Part shown: piece by piece, positions 44,084-51,822 of the stretch
How positions within the stretch are numbered: the stretch's first letter is position 1
How the letters are laid out: each line of letters starts with the position of its first letter
Assembly (NCBI RefSeq): GCF_040676675.1
Contig: NZ_JBFAPK010000005.1
Coordinates: 1-64,000, forward strand
Length of the DNA stretch: 64,000 nucleotides
Direction: 5' to 3'
Source: JBFAPK01 sp040676675
GTDB taxonomy: Bacteria > Actinomycetota > Actinomycetes > Mycobacteriales > Micromonosporaceae
Notes under the pieces: generated by a model
The model's database searches: none
The model's input: only the letters and a program-made list of their open reading frames with translations
What the model was told of the DNA's origin: nothing
Program-made: the position numbers and the translations under genes

Positions 44084-44400
44084 CCCAACTCCCACTGCAT
44101 GCCAGCGACGGTACGGGACACCACCGGAACCCGGCGCCCGATACACTCCGTCAACGCACCGAGATCACCGAGACACGCAGGGTGCACCAAATGTCTCGAA
44201 TGGACAACGACATCCTTAAAGTCTGCTAACGACTGTCGTGATCTCTTTGTTATCGCTAGGGTCCAACGCTGTGCCGGCTGCCCTGCACCGGCCGCCACGG
44301 CATCGGGGAGGCACCGCCGCAGGTCGCGCCGCTCATGACAGCGACCCCCGCGGGCCACCCCGCCGTACCCCCAACGCTTCCATCCCCCTCAGGAGTACGC
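44084..44400 (+). promoter_or_regulatory. 317-bp upstream region of LPxTG gene
   Basis: Divergent region between rsmD (minus) and the surface protein (plus). It contains a less GC-rich stretch (about 44185-44265), the usual look of an actinomycete promoter, but no box is convincing. A 12-codon ORF (44191-44229, MSRMDNDILKVC) lies in it; translation is uncertain. Nothing else seen. Confidence 0.35.
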
Positions 44401-45528
44401 GTGATCCGTCCCAAGCTGTCGTTACGGCGATCGCTTGCCGTAGCCGGGGCCACGTTCATCGGCCTCGCGGCGGCGCTGGCCGTAGCCGCCCCCGCGAGCG
44501 CGCACCACAGCGAAGTCAAGGTCAAGTCCGAGTGCGAGACCGCGACCGGCGAGTGGGTGTTGACCTGGACCGTCAACAGCTACGCGCCGAGCGGCGTCCG
44601 GAACTACCGGCTCTCCAAGGTCGACGCCAAGCAGTTTGCCGGCGGCGCCGCGAGCGCTGCCTCGATCCCGGGTATCGAGGTCGCCCCGCGGGGCCAGTAC
44701 CCGTACAAGGTCGGCACGCCGCTGGTGAAGCAGCAGCGACTTCCCGGCAACGCCACGGGCGCCTCCCTGACGGTGCGGTCCCAGTGGGACAACGGCTACA
44801 ACGAGGACAGCGACAAGAGCGCCTCCATCCGGCTCAGCGGCGGATGCGCCAAGGTCGTCACTCCGCCGCCCGCCACGGCCAACCCCAAGGCCAGCATGTC
44901 GTCCGACTGCACCGGCGACATCGCCGTCGAGCTGGTGAACACCAAGGACGCCACCAAGGACGCGCAGTTCACCGTCACCACCGACAAGGGCTTCAAGAAG
45001 ACCGTCAAGGTCAGCCCCGACGCGGACGAGACGGTGAAGATTCCGGCCGCCCAGGCCGGCACGGTGAAGGTGACCGAGGCCGGGCAGAAGCAGCCGCTGA
45101 TCAACGGCGTTCCCGACGCCGCGACGGACTGCGTCAAGCCGGGCCAGCCGGCCGGTAGCAACCGCTCCACCTGCACCGAGCTGGTGGTCGAGGTCTCCAA
45201 CCCGGCCGACGGCCAGCCCGTCACCGTCACCTACACCTCGAACAAGGGCGAGACCAAGACCGTCGAGGTCGCGCCCGGCCAGACCGGTACCGCCAAGTTC
45301 CCGGCCTCCGAGGGCCTGACGGTCACCCCGAGCGGCGGCGGCATCGACAGCAAGCCGATCGCCTGGGTCAGCCCGTCGGCCGACTGCGGTGGCGAGGGCG
45401 GCGGCGGCACGCTGCCGCTGACCGGTGCCGCCGCGGGCAGCATCGCCGCCGGCGCCGCGGTCCTGCTGGCCATCGGTGTCGTCCTCTTCGTGGTGGCCCG
45501 CCGCCGGAAGATCCGCTTCACCGCCTGA
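44401..45528 (+). CDS. LPxTG cell-wall-anchored surface protein
   Basis: 375 aa from GTG at 44401 with CAGGAG upstream. Signal peptide RRSLAVAGATFIGLAAALAVAAPASA. The ectodomain has one Thr/Ser/Tyr-rich beta region (about 35-155) and two similar beta units, each with a Cys pair (SSDCTGDIAVELVNTKDATKDAQFTVTT and CTELVVEVSNPADGQPVTVTYTS). The C-terminus is a sortase signal: LPLTG near 338, hydrophobic helix, RRRK tail. No sortase gene is in the window. Adhesin-like or structural; function unknown. Confidence 0.85.
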   Translation: MIRPKLSLRRSLAVAGATFIGLAAALAVAAPASAHHSEVKVKSECETATGEWVLTWTVNSYAPSGVRNYRLSKVDAKQFAGGAASAASIPGIEVAPRGQYPYKVGTPLVKQQRLPGNATGASLTVRSQWDNGYNEDSDKSASIRLSGGCAKVVTPPPATANPKASMSSDCTGDIAVELVNTKDATKDAQFTVTTDKGFKKTVKVSPDADETVKIPAAQAGTVKVTEAGQKQPLINGVPDAATDCVKPGQPAGSNRSTCTELVVEVSNPADGQPVTVTYTSNKGETKTVEVAPGQTGTAKFPASEGLTVTPSGGGIDSKPIAWVSPSADCGGEGGGGTLPLTGAAAGSIAAGAAVLLAIGVVLFVVARRRKIRFTA

Positions 45529-45555
45529 TCCGGTAGCACCAACCGTTCGCAAGCG

Positions 45556-45593
45556 CCGAGGGCGCGTCGACCACCCGGTCGGCGCGCCCTCGG
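45556..45593. terminator. Bidirectional terminator between surface protein and recG
   Basis: A 17-bp stem (45556-45572 with 45577-45593, one G/T-type mismatch) and a 4-nt loop, starting 27 nt after the LPxTG gene stop and 63 nt after the recG stop on the other strand. No T-run. Confidence 0.7.
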
Positions 45594-45656
45594 TGTCTCC
45601 GCCGGTGCCGCCGCCCCACGCGCACCGCCGCCCCGCCGGGGCCGCGCGCGCCCGGG

Positions 45657-47858
45657 TCAGCCCTTTTCGAGGTACTCCGCGCGCTCCTCGTCGACCAGGG
45701 CGGCGACCCAGGCGGCGAGCCCGGGATGCTTGGCCAGCTCCGGATCCTCCTCCACCAGCGCGAGCGCCTCGACCCGGGCGTCGCGGATCAGGTCGCTGTC
45801 GCGCAGCAGCGAGAGCAGGCGCAGGTGCGAGCGGCGACCGGACTGCAATGCCCCGAGTACGTCGCCCTCGCGGCGCTGTTCCAGGTCCAGTTCGGCCAGG
45901 CGGAACCCGTCCGTGGTGGAGGCGACCGCGTCCAGCCGTTCCCGGGCGGGCGTACCCTCGGCGGCCTCGGTGACCAGCAGGCAGAGCCCCGCCGCCGCGC
46001 CCCGCCCCACCCGGCCGCGCAGCTGATGCAGCTGGGATACGCCGAACCGGTCCGCGTCCAGGGTGATCATGACGGTGGAGTTGGGCACGTCCACGCCCAC
46101 CTCCACCACCGTCGTGGCCACCAGCACGTCGAGCTCGCCGGCCGCGAACGAGCGCATCACGCCGTCCTTCTCGTCGGCCGGCAGCCGCCCGTGCAGCACC
46201 CCGATCCGCAGCCCGTGCAGCGGCCCGTCGGCGAGCAGCGGCGCCACCTCCGTCACCGCCAGCGGCGGTCGCCGGCCGTCCTCGCCCGTGGCGCCGGCCT
46301 CCTCGGCCGCCTCCGGGCCTTCTCCGATCCGCGGGCAGACCACGTACGCCTGGTGGCCGGCGGCCACCTCCTCGCGCAGCCGGCGCCAGGCCCGGTCCAG
46401 GTACGCGGGTTTCTCCGCCGCCGGTACGACGTGCGAGGCGATCGGCGACCGCCCGCGCGGCAGCTGGGACAGGACGGAGGTCTCCAGGTCGCCGTAGACG
46501 GTCATCGCCACCGTGCGCGGGATCGGGGTCGCCGTCATCACCAGCACGTGCGGCGGCTGTTCCGCCTTGGCGCGCAGCGCGTCGCGCTGCTCCACGCCGA
46601 AGCGGTGCTGCTCGTCCACGACCACCAGACCGAGGTCGGCGAAGTCCACCCCCTCGTAGAGCAGCGCGTGCGTGCCGAGCACGATCCCGGCATGGCCGGC
46701 GGCCACCTGCTCCAGCGCCCGGCGCCGGGCCGCCGCCCCGAGCGAGCCGGTGACCAGCTCCACCCTCGTGCCGTTCGGGTCGCCGTCCAGTTCGCCGGCG
46801 CGGCCGAGCGGCCCGAGCAGGTCGAGCATCCCCCGGTAGTGCTGCGCGGCGAGCACTTCGGTCGGCGCCAGCAGCGCCGCCTGGCCGCCCGCGTCGACCA
46901 CCTGGAGCATGGCCCGCAGCGCCACCACGGTCTTGCCCGAACCGACCTCGCCCTGCAACAGCCGGTGCATCGGATGCGCGGTGGCCAGGTCGGCGGCGAT
47001 CTCCTCGCCGACCTGGCGCTGCCCGGCGGTCAGCTCGTACGGCAGACGCGCGTCGAACGCGTCCAGCAGGCCACCGGAGCGCCGGGGCCGGGTACGCGCC
47101 GGCGAGGCGGCGGCCCGCTGCTTGCGCTGCACCAGGGTGAGCTGCACGGCGAACGCCTCGTCCCACTTCAACCGGCGGCGGGCCCGGTAGAGCTCCTCCT
47201 TGCTGGAGGGCCGGTGAATCTCCCGCAGGGCGGTACCGAGCCCGACCAGGTTTCGGCTGGCCCGTACCGTCGCCGGCAACGGGTCCTCGGGCGGGGTGAA
47301 GGTGTCGAGCACCACCCGTACGCATCGGGCGATCACCCAGGTCGGCACGGCGGCGGCGGCCGGGTAGACCGGGATCAGCGCCCCGGCGAACTCCTCGATC
47401 TCCTCGCTCGCCGCGGCCTCACCGTCGGTGGTGTCGCCGAGCAGGACGTACTCCGGGCTGTTGAGCTGCCGCTTGCCGCGGAACTCGGTGACCTTGCCGG
47501 CGAAGAGTCCCCAGCGACCCGGGCGCAGTTCCCGCTCCCGCCACGCCTGGTTGCCGAAGAAGGTGAGGGTGAGCGTGCCGCCCGAACCGTCCCCCACGGT
47601 CACCTCCAGCAGGTTGCCGCGCCGCTGCCGCATCGGCCGTACGGCGGTGCGCTGCACCTGGCCGAGCACGGTCACGTCCTCGCCGACGGTCAGCGAGCGG
47701 ATGTCGGTGTGCTCGCCGCGCTCGTCGTAGCGTCGGGGGAAGTGGTAGACGAGGTCGCCGGCGGTGTGCAGGTCCAGGTGGCTGGCGAGCGCCTTGGCCG
47801 TCTTCTCCCCGACCAGCTTCTTGAGCGGGGTGTCCTCGGTCGTCACCGACTCGGTCAT
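45657..47858 (-). CDS. recG: ATP-dependent DNA helicase RecG
   Basis: 733 aa. N-terminal wedge/OB domain (LHTAGDLVYHFPRRYDERGE; GDGSGGTLTLTFFGNQAW), helicase motifs LLQGEVGSGKTVVALRAM (I), VVVDEQHRFGVEQR (II), MTATPIPRTVAMT (III), QLHQLRGRVGRG (VI). Acts on stalled forks and Holliday junctions. Convergent with the LPxTG gene; conserved upstream neighbour is the DAK protein. Confidence 0.97.
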   Translation of the reverse strand: MTESVTTEDTPLKKLVGEKTAKALASHLDLHTAGDLVYHFPRRYDERGEHTDIRSLTVGEDVTVLGQVQRTAVRPMRQRRGNLLEVTVGDGSGGTLTLTFFGNQAWRERELRPGRWGLFAGKVTEFRGKRQLNSPEYVLLGDTTDGEAAASEEIEEFAGALIPVYPAAAAVPTWVIARCVRVVLDTFTPPEDPLPATVRASRNLVGLGTALREIHRPSSKEELYRARRRLKWDEAFAVQLTLVQRKQRAAASPARTRPRRSGGLLDAFDARLPYELTAGQRQVGEEIAADLATAHPMHRLLQGEVGSGKTVVALRAMLQVVDAGGQAALLAPTEVLAAQHYRGMLDLLGPLGRAGELDGDPNGTRVELVTGSLGAAARRRALEQVAAGHAGIVLGTHALLYEGVDFADLGLVVVDEQHRFGVEQRDALRAKAEQPPHVLVMTATPIPRTVAMTVYGDLETSVLSQLPRGRSPIASHVVPAAEKPAYLDRAWRRLREEVAAGHQAYVVCPRIGEGPEAAEEAGATGEDGRRPPLAVTEVAPLLADGPLHGLRIGVLHGRLPADEKDGVMRSFAAGELDVLVATTVVEVGVDVPNSTVMITLDADRFGVSQLHQLRGRVGRGAAAGLCLLVTEAAEGTPARERLDAVASTTDGFRLAELDLEQRREGDVLGALQSGRRSHLRLLSLLRDSDLIRDARVEALALVEEDPELAKHPGLAAWVAALVDEERAEYLEKG

Positions 47859-47913
47859 GATCTCCTCCCCGGTGGTGGGTACCGGCCCGGCTCGCGGCCG
47901 TTCTGCGCCCGGG

Positions 47914-49644
47914 TCACTCGACCCCCACCAGCAGGGGGTGCTGCGGCTGGCCGCCCGCGAAGGCGTTCACCTCGACGAAGGGCCAGCGCCGCGAGACGTG
48001 CTCCCGGAGGGCGTCGCCCAGCCCGTCCGGTGCGTCCGCGCCGAGCAGCAGCGTGACCAGCTCGCCGCCACCGCCGAGCATCCGGTCCAGCAGCGCCGTG
48101 CAGGTGCCGGTCAGGTCCTCGCCGACCAGGTGCACCTCGCCCTCGACCAGCGCGAGCACGTCGCCGGGGCGACAGGGACCGGCCATGGTGAGCGCCTCCC
48201 GGCCGGCCCGGCAGACCTCCGCGTACCGGCAGGCGCCGGCCGCCTCGGCCATCGCGATCACGTCGTCCTCGAACTCCCGGTCCGGGTTCCGTACCGCCAG
48301 CGCGGCGAGGGCCTGCACCGGGGAGCGGGTCGGCACGACGCGGACCTTCACCCCGAGCACCTGCGCGCGCAGCGCCGCGACGCCGGCCGCCGACTGGGCG
48401 GCGGGGTCGTTCGGCAGCACCACCACCCGGGCCGCTCCGGTCGCCCGGATCGCGTCGAGCAGTTCCCCGGCCGACGGGGTGCCGGCGACGACCGTGGCCC
48501 CCTCGGCCGCGAAGATCTCGGCGAGCCCGTCGCCGGCGGCGACCACCACGGCGGCCCGTCCGGGGCGCGGGCCCGCTGCCTCCGCCTCGGCCGGGCCGAT
48601 CGGGGCCGGGAGGTCGGTCCGGGCCGGCCGGCCGGGCCGGGTGCTCCCGCCCGACCGGGTGACCGGGACGGCGTCGTCGGCGAAGCGGGTCACCGAGATC
48701 CGGTACGGGCGACCGGCCACCACGCCGGCCTCGATCGCCGCGCCGACGTCGTTGACGTGCACGTGCACCCGCCAGGTCGCCGGCCGCCCCGGGCCGGCCG
48801 CCTCGCCGCCGATCACCGCCAGGGAGTCACCGAGGCCGTCGAGGTCGCGCCGCAGCCGGTCGACCGCAGCCGGCTCCGCGTCGAGCAGGAACTGCACCTC
48901 GTACGCGTACTCCGGCGAGCCGGTCTCCCGGGCGGCCGTCAGTGGCGGGCGGGCCGCGAGCGGCTCCGGCCGGTCCCCGGTGACCACCTCGACCAGCGCG
49001 TCCAGCAGCACGCAGAGGCCCCGGCCGCCGGCGTCCACCACGCCCGCGTCGGCCAACATCGGCAGCAGTTGCGGGGTACGCCCCAGCGCGTCCCGGCCGG
49101 CCGTCGCGGCGGCCCGGGTCACCGCGGCCAGGTCGTCGCTGTCGAGCCGCTCGGCCGCGCCGGCCGCGGCGGCGACCACGGTGAGCAGGGTGCCCTCGAC
49201 CGGTCGGGCGACGGCCGCGTAGGCGGCGGTGGTGGCCGCCCGCAGGGCGCCCGCGAGGGCCCGGCCGCGCACCGCGGCGACCCCGGAGAGCGCGTCGGCC
49301 AACCCGCGCAGGATCTGCGCGACGATCACCCCGGAGTTGCCCTGGGCGCCGAGCAGGGCTCCTCTGGCCATCGACCGGAGCACCCGGCCGTGCGGTGTCT
49401 GCTCCGGGATGCGGTCCCCCGCGGGCGGCCCGTCCGGCTCGGCCGCCAGCGCCCGCTCCGCGGCGACCAGGGTGAGCACGAGGTTCGTGCCGGTGTCGCC
49501 GTCGGGGACCGGGTAGACGTTCAGCTCGTCGATCTCGCCCTGGTGCCGCCGCAGCGCCGCGAGCCCACCGGCGCACCACCGGCGTACGGCGGTGGCGTCC
49601 AGGGTCTCCAGCACGGCCAGAAGCCTACTGGCGCCCACCGACAC
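47914..49644 (-). CDS. DAK/DhaL-domain protein, FakA-like
   Basis: About 576 aa; start is between GTG 49644 and GTG 49638, since the upstream Arg/Gly-rich extension to 49794 has no family character. DhaL kinase domain at the N-terminus: LRRHQGEIDELNVYPVPDGDTGTNLVLT, RGALLGAQGNSGVIVAQILRGLADAL. The C-terminal half is the FakA-type EDD-linked part (RVVVLPNDPAAQSAAGVAALR; GACRYAEVCRAGREALTM; VTLLLGADAP). FakA-like proteins phosphorylate fatty acids with FakB, but no fakB is visible here. It lies between recG and rpmB, as in M. tuberculosis. Confidence 0.85.
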   Translation of the reverse strand: MSVGASRLLAVLETLDATAVRRWCAGGLAALRRHQGEIDELNVYPVPDGDTGTNLVLTLVAAERALAAEPDGPPAGDRIPEQTPHGRVLRSMARGALLGAQGNSGVIVAQILRGLADALSGVAAVRGRALAGALRAATTAAYAAVARPVEGTLLTVVAAAAGAAERLDSDDLAAVTRAAATAGRDALGRTPQLLPMLADAGVVDAGGRGLCVLLDALVEVVTGDRPEPLAARPPLTAARETGSPEYAYEVQFLLDAEPAAVDRLRRDLDGLGDSLAVIGGEAAGPGRPATWRVHVHVNDVGAAIEAGVVAGRPYRISVTRFADDAVPVTRSGGSTRPGRPARTDLPAPIGPAEAEAAGPRPGRAAVVVAAGDGLAEIFAAEGATVVAGTPSAGELLDAIRATGAARVVVLPNDPAAQSAAGVAALRAQVLGVKVRVVPTRSPVQALAALAVRNPDREFEDDVIAMAEAAGACRYAEVCRAGREALTMAGPCRPGDVLALVEGEVHLVGEDLTGTCTALLDRMLGGGGELVTLLLGADAPDGLGDALREHVSRRWPFVEVNAFAGGQPQHPLLVGVE

Positions 49645-49799
49645 CCGCCCGGTACGCCGGAGATCGCCCCGCCGTGGTGTTTCCTTCCCGCCGTACCCGC
49701 CCCGCCGCCCCGCCGCTCCGCCGCTCCGTTGCGGTGGCCGCGAGGCGGGTGCGGGCGGGCGGAGCGGGGGCGATTGGCCGGCTGACCGGGGCATCGGGT

Positions 49800-49813
49800 A
49801 ACCTGGCCAGGTT
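49800..49813. promoter_or_regulatory. Perfect 14-bp palindrome upstream of rpmB
   Basis: AACCTGGCCAGGTT is a perfect palindrome 56 nt before the rpmB GTG in the divergent region between the DAK gene and rpmB. Candidate operator only; no matching regulator is encoded nearby. Confidence 0.35.
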
Positions 49814-49868
49814 GCCCCGGCGACACCGCCGGCAACCTCACGAACGATTGAGATCCCAGGAGTATCCC

Positions 49869-50060
49869 GTGGCTAGCGTGTGTGACGTCTGTGGCAAGGG
49901 GCCGGGCTTCGGCCACAACGTGTCCCACTCGCACCGGCGGACGAACCGCCGCTGGAACCCGAACATCCAGACGGTGCGCACCCCCGCTGGCGGCGGGACC
50001 ACCCGCAAGCTCCAGGTGTGCACCTCGTGCATCAAGGCTGGCAAGGTCGCCCGCGCCTGA
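49869..50060 (+). CDS. rpmB: 50S ribosomal protein L28
   Basis: 63 aa from GTG at 49869, with CAGGAG upstream. VASVCDVCGKGPGFGHNVSHSHRRTNRRWNPNIQTVR start and CTSCIKAGKVARA end; the two CxxC pairs make this the zinc-binding form. Standard L28 length. Missing from longer-frame annotation if the ATG at 49674 is used. Confidence 0.97.
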   Translation: MASVCDVCGKGPGFGHNVSHSHRRTNRRWNPNIQTVRTPAGGGTTRKLQVCTSCIKAGKVARA

Positions 50061-50085
50061 GCGCGCGCCTCGTCGTACAGCTTCC

Positions 50086-50120
50086 CCGAGCCGCCGGACC
50101 ATCATGGTCCGGCGGCTCGG
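50086..50120. terminator. Hairpin terminator after rpmB
   Basis: CCGAGCCGCCGGACC (50086-50100) and GGTCCGGCGGCTCGG (50106-50120) give a perfect 15-bp stem with a 5-nt loop, 26 nt after the rpmB stop. No T-run. Followed 33 nt later by palindromic element copy 4. Confidence 0.75.
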
Positions 50121-50125
50121 CGCGT

Positions 50126-50210
50126 CTCCCGTCGATCTAGGAGCGCTCCCGTCGATCTAGGGCAAATCCTCGTTAGTTGATCTCCGATCACCGCGATTTG
50201 CCCTAGATCG
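50126..50210. repeat. 58-bp palindromic element copy 4, preceded by a partial duplicate
   Basis: The complete copy is 50153-50210, arms CGATCTAGGGCAAATC and GATTTGCCCTAGATCG, spacer 26 nt (reversed loop). Just before it, 50127-50142 repeats the left edge (CTCCCGTCGATCTAGG) and is followed by the real left edge at 50146, so the first 16 bp appear twice 19 bp apart. Lies 29 nt past the stop of the minus-strand methyltransferase, between it and rpmB. Confidence 0.85.
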
Positions 50211-50239
50211 CGGAGGTGGGCCCGCGCGGGGGTGGGTCT

Positions 50240-50998
50240 TCAGCGCAGGCCGACCACCGCGGCGTCGGGACCGCCGCGCCAGAGCGTCCCGGCCTCGGCG
50301 AAACCGGCCGCCCGCAGCGCCTCCAGATGCCACGACACCGGCGGGGTCCACTCCGCGCTGTGCCCGGTCGGGTAGATCTGCCGCCGCCGCTCGACCAGCG
50401 GGGCGAGCGCGGGATCGGCCGCGACGTGGGCCCACCAGTCCTGCCACGACAGGACCGCGCCCGCCGCGTACCGCCCGGACCGGCGCGCCTCGGCCCGAGC
50501 CGTGAGCCGCTTGGTCAGGGTGGGCAGCGCGTCGTCGGGCATGTGGTCGGCGTTGACGAAGATGCCGCCGGGCCGCAGGACGTCGCGGATCTCGGCGTAC
50601 AGGGCGGTGAGGCGCTCGGGCGCGAGCCAGTGCAGCGCGGTCGCGGTCAGCACGGCGTCGTACCGCCGGTGCGGCAGCCCGTCGCGCCAGTCGGGCCCGC
50701 CGAGATCGGCGCTGACGATCGCGGCCCGCCCGGCCAGCGACGCCTCCGCGACGGCGAGCAGTACGGGGTCGATGTCGAGCAGCGTGACCTCCGCGCCCGG
50801 GAAGCGGGCGAGCGCGCGCAGGCTGATCGACCCGGTACCGCCGGCGAGGTCGAGCAGGCGGGGCGCCTCGCCCTCGGTCGTCGCGGCCACCGCGTCGAGT
50901 ACGGCGGCGAAGCGGTGCTCCCGGTCCGGCAGGTACGCCTCCTGCTGGCGGTCCCAGCTCTCCTGCCAGGCCGCCGCATCGGCAATGTAAGGACTCAT
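50240..50998 (-). CDS. SAM-dependent methyltransferase (class I)
   Basis: 252 aa. Motif I LLDLAGGTGSISLRALARF, motif II LLDIDPVLLAVAEASL, ADLGGPDW and the motif IV-like YDAVLTATALHWLAPERL, then VLRPGGIFVNAD. Small-molecule methyltransferase fold; substrate unknown. Convergent with rpmB. Confidence 0.88.
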   Translation of the reverse strand: MSPYIADAAAWQESWDRQQEAYLPDREHRFAAVLDAVAATTEGEAPRLLDLAGGTGSISLRALARFPGAEVTLLDIDPVLLAVAEASLAGRAAIVSADLGGPDWRDGLPHRRYDAVLTATALHWLAPERLTALYAEIRDVLRPGGIFVNADHMPDDALPTLTKRLTARAEARRSGRYAAGAVLSWQDWWAHVAADPALAPLVERRRQIYPTGHSAEWTPPVSWHLEALRAAGFAEAGTLWRGGPDAAVVGLR

Positions 50999-51135
50999 AC
51001 CGGCTGAGGCTAGTTACGCCGGATGAGCGGGTCCAGCCCCGCGCGGCACTTGTCGCCAATCTTTTGCAATTACCGAACCCCAGGAGCAAGCCACGGGGCG
51101 GCCGGTGCACCCGCCGGCCACCCGGGGGGCCGGCG

Positions 51136-51603
51136 TCAGAGCGAGCGGCCGTACGAGATGCAGTTCGGCGAGTCGCGGTAGTAGCCGAAGTTCTCGATCC
51201 GCTCGTACCCACTGGCCTCGTAGAGCGCGATCGCCTCGGGCTGCCTGTCGCCGCACTCCAGGATCATCCGCTTGCGACCGTGATCCCGCGCCGACCGCTC
51301 GACCGCGGCCAGCACCCCGCGGGCCACGCCCCGGCCCCGGACCTCGGGAGCCGTGTACATCCGCTTGAGTTCGGCCACCTCGCCCGACTCGCCGTGGCTG
51401 CGCCAGGCCCCGCACCCGACGGGCTCCCCACCCAGGTACGCCACCAGGAAGGCCCCGTCCGGCGGCGCGAACTCGGCGGCGCGCACCGGGGTGTCGTCGC
51501 CGCTGCCGCCGTACCGCTCACCGAGATCAGCCAGGGCCGCGCGCACGAGTCGCCGCGCGACCGGGGAGTCGTAACCGACCAGGCGAATCTCCAGCTCACT
51601 CAC
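51136..51603 (-). CDS. GNAT family N-acetyltransferase
   Basis: 155 aa from GTG at 51603. GNAT motif A VAELKRMYTAPEVRGRGVARGVLAAVERSARDHG (the acetyl-CoA R/Q-x-x-G-x-G/A loop) and C-terminal ALYEASGYERIENFGYYRDSPNCISYGRSL. Acts on an unknown amine. The start is chosen where similarity begins; no strong ribosome site is present. Confidence 0.88.
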   Translation of the reverse strand: MSELEIRLVGYDSPVARRLVRAALADLGERYGGSGDDTPVRAAEFAPPDGAFLVAYLGGEPVGCGAWRSHGESGEVAELKRMYTAPEVRGRGVARGVLAAVERSARDHGRKRMILECGDRQPEAIALYEASGYERIENFGYYRDSPNCISYGRSL

Positions 51604-51682
51604 GCGTAAAGGGTACGACGCGCTCGGGGGCTTACCGACCCGACTCCGCCCACGGCCCGGCCGACTCCCTCGCCGGCTCGGC

Positions 51683-51822
51683 GGCAGGGCCCACCGTTCC
51701 GCCTCGCACGGCTCAACGGCAGGGCCCACCGTTCCGCCTCGCACGGCTCAACGGCAGGGCCCACCGTTCCGCCTCGCACGGCTCAACGGCAGGGCCCACC
51801 ATTCCGCCTCGCACGCTCAGCG
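51683..51822. repeat. 35-bp tandem repeats ending at the thiL stop
   Basis: Units at 51683, 51718, 51753 and 51788, each 35 bp; the first three are near-identical and the fourth is degenerate and runs over the thiL stop codon (51817-51819). The unit includes GGCAGGGCCCACCGTTCCGC. No spacers, so not a CRISPR. Within the 213-bp gap between the GNAT and thiL genes. Confidence 0.9.

Noticed and set aside
49674..50060. 128-aa plus-strand frame for L28
   Set aside because: The longer frame adds unconserved Arg-rich residues upstream; the GTG at 49869 has the ribosome site and gives normal L28.
1090..50210. 58-bp element as an insertion sequence
   Set aside because: Too short to encode a transposase and no such gene is near any copy. 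It could only be a non-autonomous element.
1090..50210. 58-bp element as a standard intrinsic terminator
   Set aside because: No T-run follows any arm and the spacer is long and constant. 3'-end function is still possible, so this is left as an open finding instead of a terminator call.
51683..51822. 35-bp repeats as a CRISPR array
   Set aside because: Same reason: no spacers and no cas genes; simple tandem array.
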